Shown here: in pieces, positions 1-10,400 of the stretch
How the letters are laid out: each line of letters opens with the position of its first letter
Numbering within the stretch: position 1 is the stretch's first letter
DNA from: Pterois miles
Taxonomy: Eukaryota; Chordata; Actinopteri; Perciformes; Scorpaenidae
Direction: 5' to 3'
Assembly (NCBI GenBank): GCA_947000775.1
Contig: CAMQGK010000328.1
Span: 4,249,501-4,313,500 of the forward strand
Length of the DNA: 64,000 nucleotides
Translations under genes and position numbers: made by a program
The notes under the pieces: generated by a model
The model's database searches: none
Told to the model about the DNA's origin: nothing
What the model saw: the letters and a program-made list of their open reading frames with translations, nothing else

Positions 1-33
1 GCAGAAAGTTATCAAACTTTCACTTTATTATAT

Positions 34-506
34 TTTTGAAAGCTGCTTGGTGCCTTCAAATGAAACTTGTGAGTTCATGGTGGATAAGTGGTGAGAACGC
101 CGCTGCTAATCAGCAGCAATATTAATGTTACTGTCTGCATTTAAAAGCCACAGAGACTAACAACTTAGCTAGCTAGCAATTGGGTAACATAATGCAGGAA
201 ATGAAAACTCATAATGACAGAGGAGAAATACAGTATGAGGCCATTGGGAATATCAACAACACAACAAATTCAGACATATAAAATTATGAAGAATTATAAT
301 ATATGACTAAAATTACAATACATTAACTTATTATGCACCAAAAGATTAACTTGCACGGTCTCCACCATTTCTGACAACGTCAACAAACACGTCACATGAC
401 GTGAACTTGGAGCGTTCAGAAACGTTCCACTTACGATATATATGAACTCCTCTCATGAACACAGTGAACGCCACCCCATTTGAAGGCACCAGCAACACTT
501 TGAAAG
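34..506. repeat. Long-TIR DNA-transposon-like repeat (family H, copy 1)
   Basis: The two ends are inverted copies. The left side reads TGGTGCCTTCAAATG near 49-63, and the right side carries its complement, CATTTGAAGGCACC, near 477-490; the match continues outward into the CTTTGAAAG/TTTGAAAG ends. A block at about 102-136 (GCCGCTGCTAATCAGCAGC) recurs in opposite orientation at 63413-63450, where it sits beside the same ATTTGAAGGCACCA end. This fits a non-autonomous element with long inverted ends. No transposase frame is present and no clear target duplication was found. Confidence 0.55.
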
Positions 507-1330
507 TACAAACAGGTGATTTCTATTCACCGAGTGATGTGACTTTTAAAAGCATTAAGCTGCACCAGTGATGATTTACATATGTCCTTTTAAAAGGGAG
601 TGAATATTTATGCAAACATTTATTTTGTATTTTAATAACTTCACAACTGAAGTGCAACTTCACTTTGACTCTCGGGGGTCTTTCTCTGTTGATCAGTACC
701 CAAACAGACACACTAAATCCTCCCTTGATTCAATACTGTAAAAACAATAAAACACCAAAATTTCCAAGGGAGCTTTGAGGTTTCGGGCACGGCACAGAAA
801 CAACAATAGCCCAGACTTCTCTTACAGAAATGTTTCACAGCAGAGGAGGAAATAAAGGAGAGCCTCAACACGACATTGTGCCACTGAAACTCTGCAGTGA
901 AGCTGTTGGAAAAATCTTTTAGCAACATTGTTCACTTTAGACCCTTTAGACTACATTCACATCATTGTGCTTCTTTTTCATTACGTCCCTCTCGGAGACC
1001 GTAGGGCTGAATCCAATTAACCGCCATGTTTGATTACTTATTGCAATCTCTGTATAATTTTGCTATTTTGCCCCCCTTTATTTGCTTTCATTGTTATTTG
1101 TGTCTTTTTGGAGGAGTCCCATGTTGACAAATACTCTGACGGAGTCCAGAGTCAAAATAAGGACATAGCTGTAGTGTCATTACATCACAGCTGGGACCTA
1201 CTTCCACCAGCCATCCATCATTTGACATTGAGAGAAGGAGAGGGTGGAGAAAGGAGGGAGGGACAGTTTATAGCTGCGTTTTATTAATTCTTCAGGCTGG
1301 TGGCTAAAAGGATTGCAGAGGTTGAAAAAA
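507..1330. other. Unique AT-rich non-coding stretch
   Basis: No repeat, exon-like frame or RNA gene is recognisable. Open frames of 60-85 codons lack codon bias or any domain I know and are treated as chance. Confidence 0.5.
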
Positions 1331-2170
1331 AAAAGAAACAACTCAGAAGCGGATGTGTGATGAGGTAGATTTATTCCAATGTAAATAGGCAGGCTTGGCC
1401 CAGTGGCAAGGACTTCTGGTAAGGAGGAAGAAGAAGGGAGGAGGGAGGGAGGGAAAGAAGAAGGAAGGAGGGGAATAGATGAAGAGAAGAAGAAGAGGAG
1501 ATGGTGTAGAGAGATGTGGGGGTGACAAGGGGAGAGGGAGACAGAAGGGCTGACATTGAGAGAATGAAGAAATCGATGAAGAGAAGAAGGGATGTGCACG
1601 GTGGGAGCAAATGTGAGAGAGGATGAGCGAGGGCACAGGTAGGGGGGAAGGGCGGTAGGGAGGGAAGGAAGGAGGGAGACTGACATTGTGAAAGACAAAG
1701 GTGAGGAGAGAGGAGGTAAGAACAGGAGAGATGGAAGGATGGAGGAATTTGACAAAAGAGAAAGAGGGCATAAAGGTTTTGAGCTCATGTTAGATGAAAT
1801 GGGTCTGCAAAGTAATGCTAAAACATGTCTGTATGGAGGGAAAGAAGGAAACAGTGAAGGAAGGAGTGAAGGAATAAGCTGTAAAGTTTCACCTGTCAAA
1901 GATAATGAGGAGAAGCAAGGGCTGCAGAGAGGACGGGAAAGGAAGAAAGGAGTAATGGAAGGAGGTCTGAATCTATACCTTAAGGAAATAGGAAGACCAG
2001 AGGAGAAATGAGCAAGACAGGAGCTCAGTCGGAAGGAGATAATGCAAAGAAACAAGAAGAAGAAGGGGTGGCAGGAAATAAAGAAGGATCAAAGTAAGAG
2101 GAGGAGGAGAAGAAGCAGCAGGAAGGAGTAACGGTGTCTAAATGAAACACGGGAGGGAACAAAACAGTGA
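1331..2170. repeat. Polypurine tract, GGA/GAA/AAG-rich
   Basis: The plus strand is overwhelmingly A and G for about 840 bases, built from irregular GGAAGG, GAAGAAG and GAGAGG blocks and interrupted near 1790-1910 by more mixed sequence. On the minus strand this leaves long stop-free frames, including a Ser/Leu/Pro-rich frame over 1198-2055, because TCC, CTT and CCT triplets cannot form stops. It is low-complexity DNA, not a gene. Such tracts can form triplex (H-DNA) structures. Confidence 0.85.
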
Positions 2171-4201
2171 AAACACAAACTCTGGGGCTGACAAACAGAC
2201 ATGAGTTTACCCCTGACAGTGTGAAAACACCTCGTGTCCTCAGACACTAAATCCCAGTCTAGTAGAAAAGGGGATTATCATGATCATCATTAATAAGCAA
2301 AATGCCAGCAACCCTAAGCTTTCCTCTATCTAATAAATCCTCCCTGATCCACACAGGAGCATAATTAATACAGACGGCAGGGGGGTAGGAGGTTAGCGTC
2401 AACCGAGCACGAGTTAATAAGGAGGGAGTGAAGGAGGTGTGAAAACCTCCTAACTCTGAATTGTGTCTTTTCCGTGCTGGGAGATTGAACGCGGAATTCA
2501 TTAACTGTACAGACTGCATTAAAATAAATAAGTACATGCGGGTGGGTTGGAAAATTAGACTTTTGTAAGCTTAGTTTTAGGTAACAGGAGAATTTCATCT
2601 AACACAAGGTCCAAGGGAATAGCAACTTGTCTTCTGCACAGCCGACTGGGATGAACCAGAGCGTGGAACAGGGCCATCTCCAAATGTTAATTGCACAAAA
2701 CCAAAGTGGAAAAAAAAGCACAACTTGCAAATTATTCCTCTTGGCAATGCCGATGGAAAAATAATTGTATTTTGTGTATGTGTGTGCATATGTTTGGAGG
2801 GCTCTACTTATGTATGCTCAAGTGCATAAGAATAAAAAAGTAATTTGTGTTAACTGGCATTTGATGCCATTTAAGGGACCATGCTGTTGGCTTTGCATTT
2901 TTTTTGCTTTTTTTTATTTTGCACATTTTGCACTGTAAATGCCATTATTTTCTAGCAAACATATTTTTAAAGTGATTTATAGCTTTCATTGAAGCATTAT
3001 CATTTAGCGTTGAGTAATAATGAATAATCTGCAGATATGTGGAATTTAGTTGAGATAGGTAAAAAAAAAAAATTACTTTACCTATTTGTCAAACCTCCAT
3101 TGTTGGACTTGGTAGTTGACTGGAATCTTTGTGTATTGATGATAGCAAGAAACGTTGCATATCGGTAAATTCTTCCTTTAAAAGTGGCTTTGTTTGTGTG
3201 TCTATCTGTTCCTGCAAAGCCTCATTTTAGGGTCCTCCACTTTCTTTATAAAGAGGAGCAGCACATATTAAGGCATGAAGCCCTTGAGTAAAAGCACTGT
3301 GCTCTACACTCCCTGAAGAGAGATTAAAAGGACTAAAGTAAATCTGATGGAAGTGGAAAAAAAAAAAGAAATCTTCCCGGTAGTGTTGTTGACCTTGACA
3401 CAGTCTTTAATAAAATCTCTACTTCAGTAAGTTGGTCCAAATCAGTTGTGAGAGTCAGATAAAAGATGCAATAGAGTGCAAAGGTCAAGGTGAGCTTTTT
3501 ATCCGCGCTGAATGAAAAGAAACACCAAAAGATGTTCTCCGTACAACTACAAGCATGTGGCAGGTAGTTTTACAAGCAACAAATAGCAAGGAGTGCACGC
3601 CTGTACATCAGGGCAGCAGCGGTTACGACGGCGCCACCAAACCAAAATCTGATTAAAACATGGCAAATCACATAGATGGAAATAGCTACACACCTGGCCA
3701 ACAGAAAATGACTCGGTCTCCTCATGTAAATTACAGTTTGACCTAAAGCAAGCCACTTCCTTCCTAAATGTTGTGTAATATTTGCTTAACAGCGGCTGTA
3801 AAGAAAGACGAGTAAAAAGCAATCATGATAGAGTCAGAGCCAGCTTGCCTTGACAACATTTCTGTTAAATTGAGAGCTTTTTGAGATGGAAAAGGAGAAT
3901 TAAAAGCACACTGGGAGAGAAAGGGGGCTCTTTTTTCACTTAACCATGAGAGTTTTTTTATCACAAGGAAAGGCAGAAGGTTAGGGAGAGTTTGTGAAAC
4001 TGAAATTTGGATGTGATCCACTGTGGTGGTCATGGCAGAAGTCCCCGAGCATGCATATATCTTGTAACTATTCGAGGTGAACAGGGGTCTATTTTTTATT
4101 CTAACAAGAAATCGCTCTGGCTTCTTTATCATTAGTGGGAGTAGTCTTAATGTTACATCACAATACCCCAGACACAATTTCTAATATACCTGTACCGACC
4201 T
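2171..4201. other. Repeat-poor AT-rich stretch, no gene seen
   Basis: Apart from short A or T runs I see no interspersed repeat and no coding frame. The part at about 2260-2600 is rich in TAAT/ATTA cores (ATTAATAAG, ATAATTAATAC, TTCATTAACTG) among more complex sequence, a texture seen in vertebrate enhancers. Sequence alone does not establish function. Confidence 0.4.
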
Positions 4202-4229
4202 GCACACACACACCCACACACACACACAC
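4202..4229. repeat. (CA)n microsatellite, interrupted
   Basis: Short CA array broken by CCC, a satellite to the larger array about 135 bases downstream. Confidence 0.9.
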
Positions 4230-4362
4230 CTCTAGCAGCCCACTGGGCTCGCTGAGAGCCTTGATTAAAGTTTCCTCCATGTTCTGCTTCACTCGGTGGC
4301 ATGGTGAATGATGTGTGTCCGCACACAGATGGAGCTCTATCATAGGGACACACATATACACA

Positions 4363-4363
<1 letters not shown>

Positions 4364-4431
<68 letters not shown>

Positions 4432-4457
4432 CACACACACACACACACACACACACA
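4364..4457. repeat. (CA)n microsatellite, about 94 bases
   Basis: Nearly pure CA dinucleotides with one slip (CAACAC) near 4430. His/Thr and Cys/Val open frames through it are artefacts. Confidence 0.97.
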
Positions 4458-6045
4458 GCTGTCAGAAATCTTCAGGTGTGTCAAATTCCTCATCTGCATG
4501 AGGAAATGGGAAAACACCTCTGATATAAATGCCTTTCCACTTGTCCACTGAACTGTAGAGATTATGGAAATCAGCTGAATGGATACAAAAATAAAGATGA
4601 CTTTTGTCTCCTGCATGTATGGATGAGTTCAGGAAGGCACCACGGGATGCTGGAAAGCATGGCCATGACGGAGAAATATCTCTATATTCCCTCTACAGGG
4701 AATAAAAGCGTCACCACAATGTATGTGGAGGGTTTGCATAACATGAAGGTGATGGAAAAACACATGAAGATGATTAAAGGAGACATTTTGTTAGTGCTGC
4801 AGAGTCAAACCTCAGCATGTCACTGATAAAAATTACCCTCCTATGGTAAACATTGCTGGGTGAGTGTCATTACTCAACGCACCAGACATTTCCACTCAAG
4901 GGTTCCCTATGCTACACACTGTATATGATACAGCAGGATCTGGATCGGCTGTTTAACAGATTTAATTCAACAACAAATCCACAGGAAGCCAAATTAAACT
5001 CCTAAAAATGTCACACTAAGTTGTCCGTGGTCATACGAGAGAGGCTGCGCTGATGGACTGGCGAAATGACACCGGCAGGGAGGGCAACTGCTGATTATGA
5101 GTTCATTAAATGAAAATTTAACAAGTTAAATGAAATAACTATTTGAGAGCCACCAATCTCACTTTTACAATTAATTACCACTTAAGCCTGGTGGGGGAAA
5201 GCGAGAGGAGCCTCTATAGAAGTGGAATCAGCAGATCAGACACCCTGAGCTGGATTTTAATAGAATTTATTGACAATGAAAAGAAGAAAAAAAAGAATGA
5301 ACGGCTGAGAGGGAATACGGCGAGGTTACGGATGAGTTTCTCTCTCTTTCCCTCTATTCGTCTCTGTCGCTCTCCCCAGAGGGAATGTTTCTTTTCAAAT
5401 TAATGGCGGCTGCTTCACTGCCCGCGTTGCATATGCGTCGTGTTACACTGGGTGGGATTCATTCATTCTCTGAATGTGCACAATTTGAGCCGGGATAGTG
5501 CAGCATTTAAGTCTAAAAATGCAGTAACAGTGTATGATTAACACACTGAAGGGATGCTGTAATATGCTCAGCAGCTAGCGGCAGCAGTTAGTCAGATAAT
5601 ATTCACTGCTGCAGTAGATTTAATACCTTGTCATGTGAAAATACAGCTCATAACGTGCAGGAAGAGAGACCACAGTCATCAGATCACATTTCTATTAATT
5701 GATTTCCTCTGCTACATGCTCCTTTTCTCTACATCTGCATTTGTCTGTTGTTGCTAAGGGCCAGAGTCAAACTACCATGGTCCCCCTGTCCCCTCACTCT
5801 GCTTATTGTCTCTGGGATTATTACTATTCAAGTCATGCCCTCGAGCTTCTGTATGCCTCTCAGTGCAGCAACTCCTTTCTCGTTTATCTTTTCTTCTTGT
5901 CAGCATTACTTTCTATTTCCATCTAAGTTATAGTTTCAACACTGTCACCTGTCCTCATGGATGCTTGATCTTTGATGCTGTCACGTCCGTTATTCAACAT
6001 GCAGGAGGAACAATATTAATTTTTCAAGCTTACATAAACTTTTTT
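4458..6045. other. Unique non-coding stretch
   Basis: No repeat family recognised. The section 5090-5290 has homeobox-type AT cores (CAATTAATTACCACTTAA) and non-repetitive texture. The remaining open frames look random. Confidence 0.4.
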
Positions 6046-6597
6046 GGTAACACTTCATTTCATTCAATTAATTAGCAAGTAACCAATTTAAAATTTCTTT
6101 GGAATTGCAGCCAAAAAACCCTCATACAGCATTTACAGTTACAGTATTTTTTGTACTTTATGCTTTATTTCAACGTCTGCTGATAAATAGATAATAATTA
6201 GAAAATAACTTCTTTGAAATTTATTTAAAATCTCCCTGAATCATGACTGCCAGGTTAAATTTGTGTAGACAATAAGTCACAATGGTGAGATAAGATAAGA
6301 TAAGATAAGATGAACCTTTCTTAATCCCCGGAGGGAAATTCGGGATCTGTGCCTGATCTGTTAGTTTTGGTTTTTCACCTCCGATTAAGAGCAACCATTT
6401 CTCAAGCCTAAGGGCCCTGTTTTAACCATTATATGCCATTTTTAGCATATAGTTATTAAATAATGTTTATGCTAAAGTAATACTCGATAATATTTGAGGT
6501 AAATATTGGGGTAATTTGGCAGTAATTCCAAAGAAATTTCAAATATATTACTTGCTAATTATCTCCTAATTACCATTAAATTTGAGGACCTGTTACC
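6046..6597. mobile_element. Non-autonomous DNA element with long TIRs (family A, copy 1, complete)
   Basis: The element opens with GGTAACACTTCATTT and closes with GACCTGTTACC, its complement. The inverted ends extend far inward: AATTAGCAAGTAACC and TTTCTTTGGAATT on the left are mirrored by AATTCCAAAGAAA and TTACTTGCTAATT on the right. Related copies lie at 30440-31021, 44597-44863 and 46403-46507. Length is 552 bases, including a foreign 3'-tail fragment at 6292-6346. There is no transposase frame. The target duplication is unclear, so I do not assign a superfamily. Confidence 0.75.
6292..6346 (-). mobile_element. SINE/LINE 3'-tail fragment nested in family A
   Basis: (GATAA)n is followed by a TTTCTTAATCCCCGGAGGGAAATTC-like segment. 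Read on the minus strand, this is the stem-loop tail GGAATTTCCC..GGG.TTAA ending in (CTTAT)n that closes several SINEs and LINEs here. The segment is absent from the other family A copies at the matching place (after CAATGGTGAGAT), so it is a later insertion. Confidence 0.7.
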
Positions 6598-6706
6598 AAT
6601 TTCTTTTATAAATCAAATGGTTCATGTTTAGTCGTCATATTGACTGTGCTGTTATATCCTGGTCTCCAAAAATGTGTTTCATTGCATTTGTCAATTACAT
6701 TTCGAG

Positions 6707-6934
6707 GGAAATGCACAGATTACACTCTGATGCATCACAAATACGTTTCTAATCAAAGTCGGCAGAAGTCAGTGTATGGAGGAGTTAAAGGGAGACATTA
6801 CCCACAAAATTCCACTTTTTGGTGTCATGGGTTTAGGCAACTAAATGGAAATGCACAGATTACACTCTGATGCATCACAAATACGTTTCTAATCAAAGTC
6901 GGCAGAAGTCAGTGTATGGAGGAGTTAAAGGGAG
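6707..6934 (+). repeat. Exact 88-bp direct duplication with a 52-bp spacer
   Basis: Bases 6707-6794 and 6847-6934 are identical over 88 positions at an offset of 140, and differ immediately on both sides. The spacer 6795-6846 belongs to neither copy. Perfect identity in otherwise diverged DNA points to a recent event. Confidence 0.95.
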
Positions 6935-7020
6935 GGTGAACAAATAGAGGATTTACACTCAGGAGATCGACATCTGTGTCCAACCTGTCAAACCAAAAGT
7001 CAGCGTTCACTTATGTTAAA

Positions 7021-7075
7021 GAAGAAGAAGAAGAAGAAGATAGTCCTTTATTAGTCCCACGAGGGGAAATTCAAT
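7021..7075 (-). mobile_element. Solo SINE/LINE 3' tail with (CTT)n
   Basis: (GAA)n leads into TAGTCCTTTATTAGTCCCAC and GAGGGGAAATTCAATT. On the minus strand this is the same conserved tail as in the SINEs at 26022, 28424 and 39483. Only the last 55 or so bases of the element are present, consistent with 5' truncation. Confidence 0.75.
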
Positions 7076-7091
7076 TAGGGGAAACCTTATG

Positions 7092-7797
7092 TACCAATTA
7101 GAGGGATTTATTGGCAGACATGGAATGTGATATTAAGAAGTATGTTTTCTTTAGTGTGTAATCACATAAAAATACATATTGTTGTATTTTGTTTACCTTA
7201 GAATGAGCCGATTATATCCACTGGGGGAGCGTCGGTTGTCAATGGCAATTTTAGTGGTGGCCAAACTGTAGTACTACAACTTCTGTGTCATGATGCAAAA
7301 AAGACGTTTTCCTCATACACTTACATTGGGAAAGACTTTTTTTTTACTAATAACCAAGTCCAGAGTTATTTCCCTTCATAAGTTCATGGGAGTCAGACCC
7401 AGACCGAGGGCTGGGAGGAGGAGTTAGTAAGCTGTGACAGCAGTAACGTTGTGCCCTGTGTGACTGAGCCATGTGATTGAATAGACGCTACAGCGCCTGC
7501 TCCATGGGCCCAGTGGATGTAGAAGATTCGGGTACTTTTCCACCCGGAAGTCGAGCCATTTTGAGCAACTTCCATAGGAATGAATGGAACCCCACCTCCA
7601 ACGCTGTATCTAGTTCTCGTCCATTACATCCACGGTGAGACCTCTTCACTGAGCCGATTTTTCTACCGTAGCCCAGAATGGACAAACCAAACACTGGCTC
7701 TAGATAGGGCCATTCATACTTTCACAGTTTTGGAAACTGTGTGCAATCTGCAACTTCACCCCTAGATGCCACCACATCCTACACACTGCACGTTTAA
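7092..7797 (-). mobile_element. Percomorph-type interspersed repeat (family J) with inserted middle
   Basis: The outer parts match a teleost repeat I recall: GGGATTTATTGGCAGACATGG, AGTATGTTTTCTTTAGTGTG and GAATGAGCCGATTATATCC near the left, and GACAAACCAAACACTGGCTC and CATCCTACACACTGCAC at the right, ending in TTTAA. Between about 7237 and 7630 lies other sequence, including CACCCGGAAGTCGAGCCATT, that I think is a second repeat. Family recall needs confirming by a repeat search. Confidence 0.5.
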
Positions 7798-9594
7798 GAT
7801 TTACACCGGTAATTTAAATTACGTCACAAATGTAGGCTACTTATTTTAAGCCATGAAGCCTTATTTTCAAACCATGATGTTTTACTAAACGTAACCAAGT
7901 ATTTTTGCTGCATTTTTATTTTGCTTTGTTCAGTTTACAACATTTATCATGTGTTTAAAACTGCAACTGATAATAAGTTTCCCTCAAAACATAGTTGACG
8001 ATGGATTTAAGTCATATGGGAGCATAATTTTGTTGGAGATAGGGTTGGCTGTCACCTCACAAAATAAAAACCAGAGATGAAAAAAAAGTATAAGCACCAT
8101 ATGAAACGTACAAATAGAGTGAATGATAAATAAAATAAGAATGTTTTAACCCGTGTAATTAACCATTAACTATAACCATGTTTAATTATGTGAGAACTAT
8201 TTCACTTCACTTCATCACATCCTCCATTTAATTAATCCGGTCATGCCCCTTTGTCCCATCTTGTTGCTCGCTTCCCTTATTCGTCTTTGTATTTTACTGA
8301 GGAAATAAGTCAACTGGTAATATATTGGTGTGGCAAACCATTATGTTTCCCCACTATCCTCATTGCGCCCTATTCTCTTACTTTATCATCTCTTTTGTCT
8401 GCTTATATGGAGGTCAGGACTCTTTGTTCACAGAGTTTATTTTTTGCTGGCAAGATAAAACCACAGTTTATTTCTGACCCTTTCAGTACATGTGATGATA
8501 ACGTTCAGCAGCCCACATCTTGTGTTATACTCAATGTACACAACTGAGCCCGATATCCTTGCAATAATGCACCAAAAGATCCTCATTAATGTTGCTGAAG
8601 ACAGATCACGGATAGTAGAAGATGAGCTTGTGATTGGAGGACATCCAGATAAAATGCTCAACGGCGAAATAAGTGGAACTTTTCAAAAACTGTGTGGGTG
8701 CCCTTGAGCAAGACAACCCCCCCCACCCCAACAAATACAGAGCTGCTGTTGTGCTGGGCTGCTTCAAGCTGAGTGGGTGTTTGGTTGTATGAATTTGAAG
8801 GAGCGCTGCTTAAAAAATGCAGGCGTACTTAGTTGGCTTTCCCTTGATAATAAAGTTTAGAAACACAAAACAAACCAAAATATTCTGTCATATTTGGTCT
8901 AACAGATACACACTGTAGTGCTAACAGTACACATGGAAAATGTGTTTGAGACCTTGTGACCTTAATGAAGATGGAAGTGCAGTGTTTGGAGAAATGATTG
9001 CGCTATAAACAACATAATCAAATGTTAGAATAGCAGCGCTTCCGTTTCATTAGCCCACTGCTGTCATTGCTCCACACTTTGTCACCATCCAATGAGCATT
9101 TAGACACACACAATAAGTGATAAGAGATAACCTGAACACAAGCTTCCTCTTTATTGTTTATCTCACGACACACGCGTGCACACACACGCAGTGTGAGTCA
9201 CAGATTACAGTTTTACTGAGGCGTACAAAAACACATCTCTATCCACCCACCCAGCTAGCTGGCAAACTGTTACACATCACAAGAGCCCATGTCAAAACCA
9301 CAGAAAGGCCTCCAGCTGCCTCGGAGCGTGCGAATGTGTGTGGTTGTTTCTTGCTGATGCTTTAACTGTTTTTACGGCTAGCACAACAGCTATCAGTGCT
9401 TGTGTCAGTGTGCAACCTGTGCTCTCTGTATCTGTGAGACACTACTTGCACTTAAACTAAATGCAGAGTTGGACCCTGTCAGGGTCTCCTGTCACCAAAC
9501 CTAAATAAAGTTAATCTGGATTGGTTTCAGCTTTAATGTCGCTTGCATGTTATTTTAGCATCAACCCCACTGAGAAACACTTCAGTGAAAATAG

Positions 9595-9598
<4 letters not shown>
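7798..9598. other. Unique AT-rich stretch
   Basis: I see no gene or repeat beyond short runs such as the C-run near 8718-8725. Several open frames of 70-98 codons show no domain. Confidence 0.4.

Positions 9599-9633
<35 letters not shown>
9599..9633. repeat. (TG)n microsatellite
   Basis: About 17 uninterrupted TG units. Confidence 0.97.
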
Positions 9634-9634
<1 letters not shown>

Positions 9635-9974
9635 TGCAGGTTCAAGAAGATCTAAATTCAAGCTCATGTTCTGGCAAGCATTCACTCTGATACAGCTATC
9701 CTTGAGCAAAACAGTGAACCAGTTCCAGCTCCTGGGTGCTGCTCTGCTGTTCATCATGACCTTTGACCTCCTTGCAGAGGAGTGCAAGAGAAAACTGAAT
9801 ATGCTTTATGAATTACCCGTGGGGTATTATATATATATAAAAATCACATTCATTACATATTCAATACATATAGACCCACAGGAGACACTGGTATCATCTG
9901 AAACTAGAAAAGCTAAGGAGTCCACTGGTAGCAACCATGTAACCATGTTATGTAGCTTGTCGGGAAGGAGGCTA

Positions 9975-10400
9975 ATTAACGCTAAGTTTTAGGGAGAAAA
10001 AAAGTTGCATGTTTTCAAAGGGGTTTCTTGACCTCTGACCTCTAGATACGTGAATGAATTTGGGCTCTATGGGTACCCACATGTCTCCCCTTTACAGACA
10101 TGCCCACTTTATGATAATCACATGGAGTTTGGGGCAAAAACCATGCGGTTCTTTTCATGCAGTATCAATGTTTTTTTTGTTTTTTTTTTTCCAGCCTATT
10201 CTAAAAATGATTTGTTTTGAATATTTCTACATACTGGGACCAAAGCACAACTGTATCCATGTGCGATGGTGTTAGTCCCCATAGGAGCCATTTCATTGTA
10301 GAGAGGCCAAAACTTGAAACTTGACCTCTGTTTAAAAACTGTGTAAAATGACCTGTGGTGACCTCTGGGCTAATCACAGCCTCATGAAACTTTACAACCA
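9975..10400 (+). mobile_element. Interspersed repeat family C, copy 1
   Basis: The segment containing CTAGATACGTGAATG, GGGTACCCAC and CCACTTTATGATAATCACAT matches, in opposite orientation, 21640-21760. The downstream half (CCTATTCTAAAAATG to GGTGACCTCTGGGC) also resembles teleost repeat consensus I recall. No terminus is visible on this copy. Confidence 0.6.

Noticed and set aside
1198..2055. 285-codon minus-strand open frame
   Set aside because: Ser/Leu/Pro/Phe-rich translation of a purine tract; lack of stops follows from composition.
4158..4616. 152-codon frame and its overlapping frames
   Set aside because: CA/TG microsatellite translation.
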